Assembly: GCA_027422505.1 (NCBI GenBank)
Contig: JAPQWV010000005.1
Coordinates: forward strand, 14,823,501-14,887,500
Origin: Craterostigma plantagineum
Taxonomy: Eukaryota > Streptophyta > Magnoliopsida > Lamiales > Linderniaceae
Reading direction: 5' to 3'
Length of the DNA stretch: 64,000 bases
The notes beneath the pieces are model-generated. The model was not told where the DNA came from. It did not search any database and was given only the letters and a program-made list of their open reading frames with translations. The translations under genes were made by a program, and so were the position numbers. Each line of letters begins with the position of its first letter. The stretch's first letter is position 1. Shown piece by piece: positions 45,690-57,853 of the stretch.

Positions 45690-47396
45690 CTAATTTGTCT
45701 TTTGGGACAAAAGTGAATTAGAGTAAAACAGTAAGATGGGCCTCACCTCCTTATTAGGGACCTGCCGTAATTATTTCTTGAAGGGACACGCCTTTGTGAG
45801 TGGTTAAAGGTTCGGTCAGTGTGTTGGGTCTTTGGCGCAGGTATGACATCCTCATGGTAGGCTACCTTGAGCGATCTGGAATAGCTCATTAGTTCCTCCG
45901 ATCCCAAGCCAGCGCGTCCTCTATAGCTCCGTTGCTCCCCAGGGTCCCAGTGGCAAGGGATGTCCTCCTTCTGCAGGGACGATGGACGTCCCTGCGGTTC
46001 CTTCTCCTATTAGGGGAACTCAAGAACCTCCCATCATCACAGCCCATTTCTGGTGTTAACAAGAAAACAACTTCATCAAAGGGTCAGAAAGAAAAACATA
46101 AAAGGAAGTTACGTCCTTCTTCCCCTTGGGGTGAACATGCTGAGCCTCTTATGGGACCTATGGGGACCTCAATGGCTGAGCTCCTCTGTGGACCATCTGA
46201 ACAGAGGTGAAAAGATGAGCTTGTTAGGTCGTTGGGTGCTCCCAGACGTTCAGAGGGCCATCTCTCTGAGGTTTCTTCTTAGGTGGTGGAACGTAGCTTC
46301 CGGACTGTCTGCAAAGTCTTCAAGTGAGGACTCTCGGAAATAGCACGAGGAGGGTCCCTGGAGATTCTTCTTTAAGGAGAAGGAAGAGTGGCATGCCAAT
46401 TCCGCGGGCATGACGGAGGTGCATGTGGCTGCCCAGTTGGTGGCTACGAAGGCTGAAGATATTCGCCTTTGCCAGCACCATCTCCTGTCCCCGGCGGCAT
46501 TCTTATAGGACCTGGCTGAAGACTGGCGCCAGGCCTATTTGAAGGACTCTCTTTCCCTCAGAGGGATCTTGGGCCTCTGATGCGACACTACCTCGTGGAC
46601 GGCTTCAGCGCTGGGTCCTCGAGAATTGATGTCGTGTATGCTCTTCAGGACCTTCCTTTTCCTAGGTGCTTCCAGAGAGATTGCAGGCCTCCGAGGACCT
46701 TCATTTTTCGCTCCCTGCTGCAGAGAAGCATACAGAGGTCCTGGCCTGCCGTCTCCAACTCCTCAGGGAACTTGGTGGAAGGCCTTTTGGACATTTTAGG
46801 ACTTGCGATGTTTTAGGGGAGCTTAACTCCCCTATGTTTATGGGGCTCTGTTGGAGCTCGTTTTTCCTTAGGCTTTATCGTCGCCGTTGCATCCATCGTC
46901 CTTGGAATCTGGAAGGGACCTGACAGGGTCTGATGATGGATCTCCTCTTGTACTTCGAAGGAGATCCCAGGTCCTGCCGCACGTTGTTTCTAGCTCCCTG
47001 GGACATCCTATTTATATAGAGTTCTCCTCTTTTTCATCATGGTGATAGCCTGTATACTTTGTCATGTTTTTCTTTCGAGACATAATGGTATGGGGAGCTC
47101 AACTCCCCATGTTTGCGTATTACATCGGAGTTCCCTTTCTCCTTTATTTTTTGTCTTTCGTCATTGTGGGACCTGAGCGATGTTTTTGGGAACATCCTTA
47201 TTGTGGCATGGTTATAGCGCCAGCTCGCTTATTCAATTCGTAAGCCAAGTACGAATTCACGCCCTTGGTTGCAATGACCGTCTCATTGTCCTCGGGTGTC
47301 GCTTTACGCTAGGCTCTCTTTGTCCTTAGCGAATTCAGTAATATAGGCCCGAAGGTCCTAGATATAAAGTGGGGCTTTCTCCCATTGTTTTACCCT
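45690..47396 (-). other. Non-coding interior of coding-free element
   Basis: About 1.7 kb with only short, motif-free open frames on either strand (longest under 100 codons). Single copies of the GGTTATAGCGCCAGCT-type unit lie near 47211 and 47397. No gag domain is recognised. Confidence 0.55.
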
Positions 47397-47449
47397 GGTT
47401 ATAGCGCCAGCTACGCTGAGGTACCTATACACGTCGCAGGCCTTACTGA

Positions 47450-47645
47450 TGACCTTTGATGTCCTGTACACCGCAGCCCGTCAGCGGCGGCATCTTGTAC
47501 GCCCTTATGGGCATCTTTCACGTCGCAGACCTGTGGCCTTTGATGTCGGGTACACCGCCGACCCGTCGGTCTTTGGCATCATCTCATGTCGCAGACTATC
47601 AGTCTTTGATGTCTTTGTACGCCGCAGGTCCGTCGACCTTTGGTA
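47450..47645. repeat. Degenerate repeats of about 60-70 bp
   Basis: Three to four diverged units share CCTTTGATGTC, TGTACACCGC(A/C)G and CA(C/T)GTCGCAGAC blocks. They lie just before the 28-29-bp array. Confidence 0.6.
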
Positions 47646-47650
47646 TCGAC

Positions 47651-48130
47651 CTGGTTATAGCGCCAGATTCGCTTGAACTCGTGGTTATAGCGCCCGCTCG
47701 CTTAAGTGCGTGGTTATACCGTCCGCTCGCTTAAGTGCGTGGTTATAGCGTCCGCTCGCTTACATGCGTGGTTATAGCGCCAGCTCGCTTAAGTGCGTGG
47801 TTATAGCGCCCGCTCGCTTACATGCGTGGTTATAGCGCCAGCTCGCTTAAGTGCGTGGTTATAGCGTCCGCTCGCTTAAGTGCGTGGATATAGCGCCAGC
47901 TCGCTTAAATGCGAGGATATAGCGCCCGCTCACTTAAATGCGTGGATATAGCGCCCGCTCGCTTAATGCGTGGATATAGCGCCAGCTCGCTTAAATGCGA
48001 GGATATAGCGCCCGCTCGCTTAAATGCGTGGATATAGCGCCCGCTCGCTTAATGCGTGGATATAGCGCCAGCTCGCTTAAATGCGAGGATATAGCGCCCG
48101 CTCGCTTAATGCGTGGATATAGCGCCAGCT
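47651..48130. repeat. Tandem array of about 17 units of 28-29 bp
   Basis: Units of the type GCGTGG(T/A)TATAGCGCC(A/C)GCTCGCTTAA. The first half uses GGTTATAG and the second half GGATATAG. In the last part three unit types follow each other in a repeating order, which gives a higher-order period of about 86 bp. The array is non-coding. Confidence 0.85.
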
Positions 48131-48229
48131 TGCTTAGTATCAGGGCTCCTTGTTGGAGGCCTTGTGATTTGAAAGTGATGGCGAAATGGAGCACCTTCTC
48201 TTCTCAGTTAATAACGAGGTCCCCGGCTC

Positions 48230-49480
48230 CAGATCTCTGGAGGTTTGGATGTCAGCATGGAGCTATCTTCTAGGTCCCCTGGACCTTCATGTGTCAGCGC
48301 GGAGCTTGACTTCTTTGCCTTCAACCAGCACGGAGCTAGGTTTCAGCTGGTTTGGAGATCCCTTATAACGAACTTCGCATGCTGGCGAGGAGCTCAGCGT
48401 GGAGATCTCGAACACACGGATCATGTCCTTATTTTCAGCAATGAGCTTATCTTTAGGTCCCCGGGAATTAGGGCCTTCATGTCAGCGCGGAGCTGGACTG
48501 TAGGTCTTCGTGCCAGCGGGGAGCTGGGCTTTTAAATCCCCGTGGTTTTTTATATGCCAGTGCAGGGGAGGACTTATGGCTTTCTGGGGATCTCCGGACG
48601 CCAGCGCGGAGCTGGGAGGTCCTCATCGCAGAGCTGGGGCTTGAGGTCTGCGGATATTTGTACGCCAGCACAGAGCTCGGCTTGACTTTCTACGTACATT
48701 ATCAGCGCGGAGCTGGGTTTTGAGGCTGAGCCTTAAATGGAGCTGGTCCTTCTGAGGAGGAGGGGGTTGTCTGCCTTTATTCGGCACAGATCCCCCTGGC
48801 TCCTTCTCGGCTGCTTTCAGACCTTGGTCAGGGCCCTATTTTTCGAACTTCCTCAGTAGGAGGGGGCCTTCGACTTCATCTTTGAATGTTTTCGATCCTT
48901 CAAATGATAGTAATTGTTAGTACGATGCATTTGTTATATCGATAATGAAAATAAAAAAGAGATTTAGGCGGCCTGTAATTCTGGCTAAGAGCCCCTTTGT
49001 TTACGGGATGTCCCTTGGATAGTGAGGATCTCCTTCATGCTGTTGCATAACGAAATGAGGTTCTTTAGGACCCTAAGAAGAGGTACCGACAGCTCCCTAT
49101 CCTGAGGTTGAGGCGGTCTTCCATGGACGCTTCTCTCGCCTGTTTCTTCCTAGCATAACAGCTTTATGAAATTCTGAGGGAGCTCTTGGGACGACGACAC
49201 AGCGAGCTTCCCTCATGGAGGTCGTTGGTTGGTGCGCTCCTTTTTACGGAGAAAATGGTGGTAGGTGCTCCCAGGGATGTAATACGGGACCTGCTAATGC
49301 ACGCACGGAGGTCCTCGTACACCAGTACTGAACTGAGCTTTGACTTTCTGTGGAGCTTCATGTGCCAGCGCAGAGCTTGGAGGTCCTGAATGCGGAGCTC
49401 CGTGGCTTCCTGCCAGCGCGGAGCTGGAGGTCCCGGACGCGGAGCTTCGGGTCTTTGTGCCAGCGCGGAGCTGGGCTTTT
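48230..49480. repeat. Dispersed CAGCGCGGAGCTGG repeats
   Basis: Many copies of GCCAGCGCGGAGCT(G/T) spaced at about 40-100 bp, in two clusters (about 48250-48720 and 49310-49480), often with CTTTGTGCCAGC or GGTCTTCGTGCCAGC before them. They look like a decayed minisatellite inside the element. Confidence 0.65.
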
Positions 49481-50294
49481 GGGGCTCGGAGGGGTAGCTT
49501 CGAGTCTTCGGGTTTTCCTAGCTTTCTTGGAATCTTCTCCACTAGGACCTTCCACTATAATGACCACAGGGCCCTAAGTGGTAGTGGAGCTCTTTTGTTT
49601 GGAGGCGGTGGAGATGGTCTTCCCTCACCCGGGTGAGCTTCGGATTTTGCTCTAGGATCTAGCACGGTACCTCGGGTAAACTTCTTTACGGCAACTGCTT
49701 AGATGTGCCTCTTTATATTGTCCTTCAAAATAGCAACTGTTAGTGTGATTCCTGCATTTAGCATGATATTGATAATGTGAATGAAAATGAGATGTAGAGG
49801 GCCCTGGATTCTGGCTAAGGGTCCCCTCATCATGGGAGGTCCCCAGGCTAGTGTCCGTATGTCTTCTGGATTTGCATAGTGGTTTGAATCTCCATGGATT
49901 CTTGACGGAGATTCTCAGGGTTCCTGGTGGTGAGGCCGTGGAGTTGGAGCTCCAAGCTCCCTTCGTTTTTTCGGGTGGCTCACTAGCGGGACTCGTGGAG
50001 GTCCGCCTGGGTGTTCTGAGATCCCTTTAAGATTTATCTGCATACTCTTGCTCGTCTTCATCATTCTAGGCCCGTGTTTCAGGTCCTGGCCGCTCCTCAA
50101 CATGTTTACAGTTTCTGGAGGTTCTCCTTCCCAAATGGTGGGTCTAGGTTCTTCGATATGGACAAATTATCCTCCATTGACGTCTCGCATATTTCTTTTT
50201 GCCCCAACAGAACAGAAGAGGGGAAAAGGCAGCAAATCATCAGCACAACTTCGCACAACATAGCGAAATTACTCACGCCTTCAACTCGGAATTT

Positions 50295-50310
50295 CCCACA
50301 GACGGCGCCA
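50295..50310 (-). other. Primer binding site, TGGCGCC type
   Basis: On the minus strand TGGCGCCGTCTGTGGG lies two bases after the LTR end. TGGCGCCG matches the 3' end of plant tRNA-Asp, a primer used by Athila/Tat-like elements. Confidence 0.7.
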
Positions 50311-50312
50311 TT

Positions 50313-51279
50313 TGATATGGGGCAAACCCAATCAACGATATTTTATATGTGTGGGTAAAGAAATTTATATAGCCGGAGAATCAATTATTATAAAGATTAG
50401 GGACGTGCGTAAGGTGCTTATTGGTGGGGGAACTGGAAGGGATGTGTTTGGGACATTGGGGACCTATCTGGGACGTTGGGGGGACCTGTTGGGATGTGAT
50501 GGGGAACTGTTGGTGGCATATTTGGTACGCCGGGGACCTGTCTGGGACATGTTGAGAAGTGTTTGGGACATTGGGGGAGCTGTTTGGACGTGTTTGGAGC
50601 GTGGGGGACCTGCTTGGGACATCTTTGGGACATGTTTAGACGCGGGGGACCTGCTTGGGGCATGTATGGGACGTAAAACAGAAAGAACACAGGATGTACG
50701 TGGTTCGAATCCTATCGGATTCTACGTCCACGGGGCGCTGGGAACTGTCTTTCACTAAGTAGCAACACGTTACACACTCATATAATCCTCTCCTTCACTC
50801 CTAAAATATGAAAACACGTTTAAGATATCTAAAGAGAGAATGTTGTGTGAGTGCTTCTGTAGAGAGATGATGAGATGTGGAAAATATGGCTAAGTCCTCA
50901 TTTTATAGTAGCTCCCCGCCGTCTGTTTGATGCTATGTTCCAGGATTTCCGGGGGATGTACTACCTAGGGGCTGCAGGGGAAGTGACGGATTGCTTGATG
51001 GATTGACTTCTGTGGCGGCTACAGTGGGTACTCAGTGATATCTTCCTCTAAGGGGATGACACGCGTCCCTGTACTCTTTTTTCCTTTCTTCCACTGTCTT
51101 TTCATCTTGATACACGAGGGTTTTTCCTTCTTTGCCCGGTCCCTGCTAGTGTCCGTCAGGTCCTCGCAGATCCCTCTTCCCAGACTTGTACTTTACTATG
51201 AGCTCTCTTTCTTGGTGGGCCTTGTTGGGCCTTTCTTTATTTCTTGTTTTATCGGCCCAGCTTAGTTGAGTCCACATCA
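50313..51279 (-). repeat. 5' LTR of coding-free element (967 bp)
   Basis: Same length as 44709-45675 and almost identical. It is followed at 51280 by TSD ATTAT. Confidence 0.88.
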
Positions 51280-51284
51280 ATTAT

Positions 51285-53459
51285 GTTCCATCTACTCAAC
51301 AGTTAACTCATCTATCCGTATTTTTCATACCATCGCAACATAATATCAGGTGTAACTATATACGCGTGAGCCCTTTTTGCAACCCAAAATCTAGGGTTTC
51401 TAACTATTTCTACAGACATAACACTTAATGGTTCCACATATAAATCACAGAAAATCACCCAAAATATAACAACATATATGCCATAGAATAATTTACGTGT
51501 CGTAGGTGCGATTTCACCTACCTGTCGTCCTTAGTTTTTGCAAGCAGTAATTCCTTAATATTCTGAACCTCTGAACCTTTTAGACGTAAAAATATTATCA
51601 TATAAGTATATTATCTACTAGATATGAATGTTTTCGAACACTAGTTGTCGAAAACCCTAAAAATACCGTAAACATACTAAATATAGTAAACCTATGTGAA
51701 ATATCAAAAATTCTCTTAATGCCAAAAATAATTAAATACTGAAAACTCTTGATAAAAGGTGCCAAAACCTGTTATTTCCTAAAGTAATGAATTGGCGAAA
51801 ACATTAATATTATTAACCGCTTAAATAGCAAAAATTTATCATACACCTAACAAAATATGTCACATCTCGAAACAGCTATTCTAATACTGAAATCTAATCA
51901 TGTAAAGTACTACACACATATAATTATCTCACAAGTCTATAATCAAAACACATAGTCCGAAAACTTAACATATTTCACTATGACCACCTATTAATATCAC
52001 GTTAATCACATAACCCCAAAAACAATTTGGAAAAACATGCCAAAAACTAGAAAGCACCAAAGCATGTACTAAACTTATCACTCATGGACCGAAAACTATT
52101 CGTAAAAACACTACACATATTTATCATAACTATTTCAAAGATCTGAGATTTAATCCTAACATATAACTCACGATAATATCACATAAATGATATAAATTAT
52201 GAAGCTATAAACATCGAATACCTTAAACATATAATCAATCATCAAAAACTCACATACCACACTATATTCACGTAGGATTAGACTCAAAGATCCGAATTTT
52301 CTAAATACTATAGCTTCCGAAATATCTCTCATAGTCATTAAATAAGTATATTAGTTATCAAAGAATAATATATTGATAATAAAAGATCTACCCCACTTCC
52401 AAGATCATACCTTCGAATTGATAAGATCCCCATGAGTTTCTTGTTTTGAATATCCCTTGTTCAATATTATATATTAGCTTTATGAGGTTTTTGATCTTTA
52501 ACTTACATGTATATATTTGAGAACATAGGAATTCGTGAGGAATGATTTGACATGGTGTAAGTTTCTTCACGATTTAAGCAAAGCTCTCCCCTCTCTTAAA
52601 ATAAAGGTTTCTTGTTTATGAAAGTAATATGTTGATATATTATATGCTTGGGCCACTTGAATAATGATAAAGATATGACTAAAAAAAATTAGAAAATAGT
52701 ACAACATGTGAAATCATTTTCCTCTTTTCACTTCATGAGGGTTTTCTCGTTAATTAATACATATGTGATATATATTAATATGTTGAGTAATGTGATGAAG
52801 ACAAGCAAGTGGCTTAGTAGTTGAGCAACCCTTTTTCCCTTTTGATTAGGTAATCTTCGTCCTTTGTGTATAATATAAATTTTCTATAGTTTAATCAATA
52901 ATATTATAGATCCACATCTTTAGTTTTTGGCACTTTATGGATGATGATTAGGAAAATAACACGTTTGATTTACGTGTTGACATATGAATACAATGAGTCT
53001 TAGCAATAGCATGGTCCATCTCCTATTATATTTTATGTTCAATAGTTGTACTTAGAAGATGACAAAAATATGACAACTAACGTGTACGTATTAAGCATCT
53101 CATTATCTATTATCATTCCTATTACTTTACTTAGTAATACATGCTAATAATGCCTTAGCTAAGTTTTGTTCTTACTACACCTAACGTGTAATGATATCCT
53201 AATGAAGTGATGTTGTTGGCTAACCCTTGTCCTTATTTTATTAACTTATTTATGTCATCATTCTTTTTGGTTTCTTTCACTTAAGAATTTCGAAACTAGC
53301 TAATCTTAAATTTCGAAACTCTTCCTACTTAAAATTCGAAGCCACTCAACCAATTTTCAGTAGTTTCTAACTTCCTATACTTAACGTGTGATGATTTCCA
53401 ATTAATATAGACCTTTACCTATTATTTATTTATAACTCGTGTACTAACCAATACTTTAA
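51285..53459 (-). repeat. Degenerate LTR related to the three-LTR family, part 2, end unresolved
   Basis: AT-rich continuation after the inserted element. A CACCTACCTGTC block near 51520 and a CATACCTT-CG block near 52405 correspond in order to blocks at about 30567 and 31515 in LTR copy 1. By proportion the LTR should end near 52950, but I cannot see a terminus or TSD. From there to 53459 I see nothing else. Confidence 0.45.
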
Positions 53460-53471
53460 TGTTATTTTAGA

Positions 53472-53827
53472 TGTTTATGTAGAATATCAATTTTAATTGT
53501 TCTTTGATTCATTAGCTGTCTTCGTAGATTTGGGCTTTTATTGTATTTGTCCTTAGTTTAGGACTTATTTGTTATTTATACCAAGCTTGTTTGGTATAAA
53601 TACATTTGTAAACATTGAGCTTAATTGATAAGATTTTAGAATTTGATCCGAAAGGCTTGCAATTCGATTTCTAGAGAGAGAAACAAAAATATCTTCTCTC
53701 ACTACTCGAGATTCTCTAAAAAGCTCTCCAAGAAGGTTTTCGATCGAAATCTCAATCTATGCAATTCTTATCGATTCCTTTAGAATTCATGCCTAGGATC
53801 ATAGAGTTGATTAATTTGGACCTAACA
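53472..53827 (+). repeat. 5' LTR of Copia-B, start uncertain
   Basis: It ends at CCTAACA (53827). TGTTTATG at 53472 gives matching ends TGTT/AACA and a 356-bp length. TGTTATTT at 53460 is nearly as good. No TSD can be tested because the other LTR is outside the window. A TATA box, TATAAATA, lies at 53595-53602. Confidence 0.55.
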
Positions 53828-53829
53828 AT

Positions 53830-53841
53830 TGGTATCAGAGC
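53830..53841 (+). other. Primer binding site (initiator Met tRNA type)
   Basis: TGGTATCAGAGC lies two bases after the LTR end. Confidence 0.88.
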
Positions 53842-54890
53842 AGATTCGTTCTGTTTTTGAATCGAAAACTGTTAGAATTTGATCGAAATTTTAATTCTGA
53901 CACTGTTCCATCGAAGAACAGTTTTTGGCGTGAAATTCAATTTCGATCTAATAGCTCAATTATGTGCTTATTTGGCTTGAATTAGATAATCTTGTGCTCG
54001 TCTTAGTGATATAAGTTGATTGCAATTAGGTCTGTAGCTGTTTGAACTTCGATTTAGCAGATTTGATTTGAGTTTAGAAGTTACTGTTCGCGCAAAGAAC
54101 AGTTTGAACATGTTCTGATTTTGCTTAAATTCGACATATTTTGCTTCATGGCGTGTTTAATTTCCTGTTCGTGCGTAGTCAGTAGTTGATTTCGAGCAGA
54201 TATGTGTAATTTCACGATCTAATTAATCATTTTTGCTTGAATAAGTGTTAATTGTATTCTGTGATTTTTTGTGATCATCTTAATTTTTCTCGCTAGATTC
54301 TTCGATCAGATTAATTTCTCGATCGAAAAACTCTGCGCGAGAATTTTTATCGATCAGAATACGAAGTCAGACCTAAAGTCGTCTCTTAGTAGAAAAATTT
54401 CTCGAGCATTAATTAGCGAAAAACTTTTTCGACAAAGACCCATTTTGACTTTGCGTGCGTAAAACTTACTGTCGAAAAACTTTTTCAGTCAGACTCCTCA
54501 GTTTGACTAAGCGAAAACCATTTGCGTCCGAGAAACTTTTGCAATGAACGAATTTATTTTGACCTAGCGAGAAACTTATTAAACAATACTGTTTCTCCGC
54601 GCTAGAAATAAATTCGCAATCCAAATTTTTTCTCGACCAAAAGATTTTGAGCAACTTTTCTCGCTCGTAAAATTTTTCGCTGACACACTCTCTCGCACGA
54701 GAACAGTAACAGTGACAATTTTTCTCGACGAATTAATTTTTGATCAAACTTTAAATATTGAGTCAAAAATAATTCTCGAATCTAATCTAGAATCAAACGC
54801 TACTAACTAATCGGCTATTTGTGAAGCACATCACATAAGTTCAAGACATCAAAACAACAAACGAAGATCCTACATCAACTCGAAGAAGAC
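53842..54890 (+). other. Long untranslated leader of Copia-B with TTTTTCG motif field
   Basis: About 1 kb between primer site and gag ATG without a stable ORF. The part 54270-54790 is crowded with short TTTTTCG, CGATCGAAAA and CGCGAGAA motifs on both strands. The same field is present in the copies at 2480-2990 (minus) and 11740-11990. Confidence 0.7.
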
Positions 54891-57853
54891 ATGGATGCTT
54901 ACTCACTAGGAAGTGATAATCGTCCTCCAATTCTCAAGAGAGGCGAATACACAGTCCGGAGAAGCCGATTTCTAAATTTCATGGAGCTAAAGGAACGGAC
55001 AGAAGACCTTCTCTCATCAATTGAGCAAGGTCCAGCTTAGTTCTGGGTAGATATTCCCGGGGACAACACTGCCAACCCTCCAATTCTTGCCTCTAGGCGA
55101 CTGAAAGAGCTGCACAAGATGAGGCAACGAACAGAAGTCGGTATCAAGGCCAAGAAGGCTAAATACTCTCACAGCCTACGATTCATTCAGAGCTAAACCA
55201 GAGGAGTGCTTACACGATCTATACCAGACATATCTCACCCTCTTAAATGAGAAGAGGAAAATCGAAATCTCTAAGACAAACATAGAAACCAACATCAGAT
55301 TTCTTTCCTCCCTGCCCTCAGAATGGAAAAAGATATCCACTCAGATCAGACAGAATAAAGACGTTGAGGAGCTGGATATCCGTGCCATGTTTGACAACCT
55401 TGCACAGCACGAGGAAGACATAAGCGAGATTCAGAAGGAGCAGAAGGGCAAACTTATCGATGACTCAGTTGCCCTAGTCTCAGACAGGAGGAGCGCAAAA
55501 TTGCGAAAAGAAAAGATCGTCAAGCCTCCTACCCCTTCAGAATCTGAAGACGAATTAGATTCAGACATGGAGCCTAACATGAAAATGCTGGGAAAACAGT
55601 TGGCACTAATTGGGAAAATGATTAACAAACAGTACTTCAAAAAGAAGTCCTCATCATCAGCCAATCGACTTAGGACCTCAAGCTCGAAAGAACAAAGAAC
55701 CTGCACCTGAGACTTCTGAGGTCAAGACTATCAAGGAACCGACCAAATGCTTTAACTGCAAAAAACCTGGTCATTACGCCCGAGAATGTACTCTCCCGAA
55801 CAAGAGAGACACTAATTACTACTCCAGGAAGCTTCAACTTACGAAACAAAAGGAAGCTGGAGTAGCTCTAATGGATGAACAAGACCACTTGCTCGAGGAC
55901 ACGTCTAGCTCAGAGGAAGAGAATCTAGCTCTAATGGCCCGCCAAGACAAACAATCAGACGCCAAATACTCAAACTCGACTGACGAGGACCAAGCATCCG
56001 ATTCTTCACATGAGGTAATCTCTCCTTCCACATTATTGACCATGTTAGAATCATATCAATTAGCATACACTAACATGTAACGTGAGCAGAAAAGCGTAAA
56101 GGAAGTAGAGAAGAAACTAGCTAGGTCTGAGGAGAAAATAGCTAGTCTCGAATTAGAACTTAGGAGTTCTAGTGCGAAAGTAGATGAACTAACTAAGAGC
56201 TCGAACCTTAGCGAGACTAAGCATATTTCGTTAGAGAAGCATAGCTCGAAAGTGAAGGAACTAGAAGACAGGCTAGAAAATAACTATAATTGCTTGATTA
56301 GAAATCTCAATGAGAAAGCTAATCTCAATTGTAGATTAATAGAAGCAACTTCCAAGATCACTAATCTAGAAGCCGAATTAGATAAATCGAATACAAAGGT
56401 TTGTGAACTTGTGAAGGACCTAGATGCCTGTCAAGCCGCCAAGATTATGGTGGAGAATAACTTTGCTCTCTTAGGAGATGAGCGTAAAAAGCTATATACT
56501 AAAATCAAGAAGTTCGAAGATCTTGTTATGAAAAGGGCGCATACTGATCAAACTATATTCTTGAATCAGCCCAAGGACTTAGAATTCTATGACTATAAGT
56601 ATGGCTTAGGCTATGAGAACCCACATAACCTGAAGAAAGTTGATTGCGAACAACTATATGATATCTCGTACATGGGTCTCGGACTAACTTATCTTATGAA
56701 CTTTACCAAATCAAAAGTAATATTTGAGGAAGAAGAAGCCAATATACAAGCCATTACAAGGGCTGAAATACCATTTTCATACATCGAGCTGAATCAACGC
56801 GACAAAACTTGGGTATCTCCCAAGGGCTGGAGCCTTGAAACTGTTAATTTTCTTGAAGATCATTCTAAACATAAGGAAGTTCAAAATCATCGTTCTGAAA
56901 ATTCTCTCTACATCCCTCCTATAGTTAAGAAAATAGAGGAATTACGAATTGCCTTAGATAAAGAAAGAGAGAATTTTGAAGCTGAAAAGACTAAATTCGA
57001 AAAAGAGATGAAAAATCTCAAAGCTTCCTCTATCTCAAGCACCATTTCTCACGCATCTCCTCCAAAAGAAAATATCATTCTGAAAAGCGTGAAGAAAGAA
57101 AAACCGTCTTCAAAAGATCATAAGTCTAAAAATAAAAATGTCAAAAATACTAACTCTAACTTTGTATCTACTACGTCGACAGGGAGCGTAGTACTTGAGC
57201 TAGAGAAACCGAAGGCGAAAGTGTCCAGCCTAGATATTAAGAAGGAGCCCATAGATGTTAAAGTTACAAGTTTATCTTCTCCTTCTGTAAAAATAAAAGA
57301 CACTCGTAGAAATGAAAGAGCTATTTCATCTCTCCAATTAATTGCTTCTACTTGTTCTTTAAAACCAATCATCTTTAGAAGCACCAACTTTGAAATAGGC
57401 TCTTCAACTACAAAACCAAACATCCATTCTAAGACAAATGCTTCTAGGATGACCCGTAGGAAACAAGATCCAGCCATTAAGAAAGCATATGGCGCTATAC
57501 ATGCTTGTTCTCACCTAAGGTATCCCGTTAGGATTGAATCCACCAAACACCTTAGGAGACTATCCAATGAGAAGATCATTTCCTCGATCAAGCCTGCCAA
57601 AGCATTTGTTCGTGCTGAAATCAACCTTCCCTGCCAATGTCAACCCAAATGGGTTCCTAAGACTCCGCCTAAGAAGACAAAAGCCAAAAAGGCCAAGTCT
57701 CCTACCACGGGCAAAACTAAATCCACATCTTTAAAGATGGTTTGGGTTGCTAAAGCCACTAAAAGTAATAATTTAGGAACAGTATCTGAACCTAAAACGA
57801 AATCTGCTAATCCACGAGGACCCATTTACAAGTGGGTACCTAAAGCGCTCTAA
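54891..57853 (+). pseudogene. Copia-B gag, nearly full length
   Basis: It starts MDAYSLGSDN at 54891, includes the KRGEYT-RSRFLNFMELK block and meets a TAG at 55038-55040. A deletion near 55110 removes the segment found at about 2147-2030 of the minus-strand copy. The frame later continues as SLPSEWKKISTQIRQNKD and ends a Lys/Ser-rich region. A correct zinc knuckle, CFNCKKPGHYAREC, is at 55748-55789. A TAA after TNM (56078) breaks a coiled-coil segment that resumes at 56252 and runs open for 533 codons to GPIYKWVPKAL and TAA at 57851-57853. It is unusually long for a Copia gag, as in Sirevirus-type elements. It is dead because of the stops. Confidence 0.85.

Larger units (their letters stand above)
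44709..51279 (-). mobile_element. Young coding-free LTR retrotransposon (minus strand)
   Basis: Two 967-bp LTRs differ at about three positions by eye. TSD ATTAT lies at 44704-44708 and 51280-51284. Read on the minus strand, the LTR runs TGATGTGGAC to CCCCATATCA, followed by the primer-site-like TGGCGCCGTCTGTGGG and a 4.6-kb interior that ends in a polypurine tract. The interior has no credible gag or pol ORF and is full of tandem repeats. The primer type and interior repeats recall Tat/Athila-like gypsy elements, but the class is an inference. Confidence 0.85.

Noticed and set aside
47651..48130. Regular repeats resembling a CRISPR array
   Set aside because: The units are contiguous and vary throughout, there are no unique spacers or cas genes, and the setting is a plant retroelement.
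51285..53471. Upstream extension of the Copia-B 5' LTR
   Set aside because: No second copy exists for comparison, and blocks in 51285-52600 fit the other, minus-strand LTR family better.
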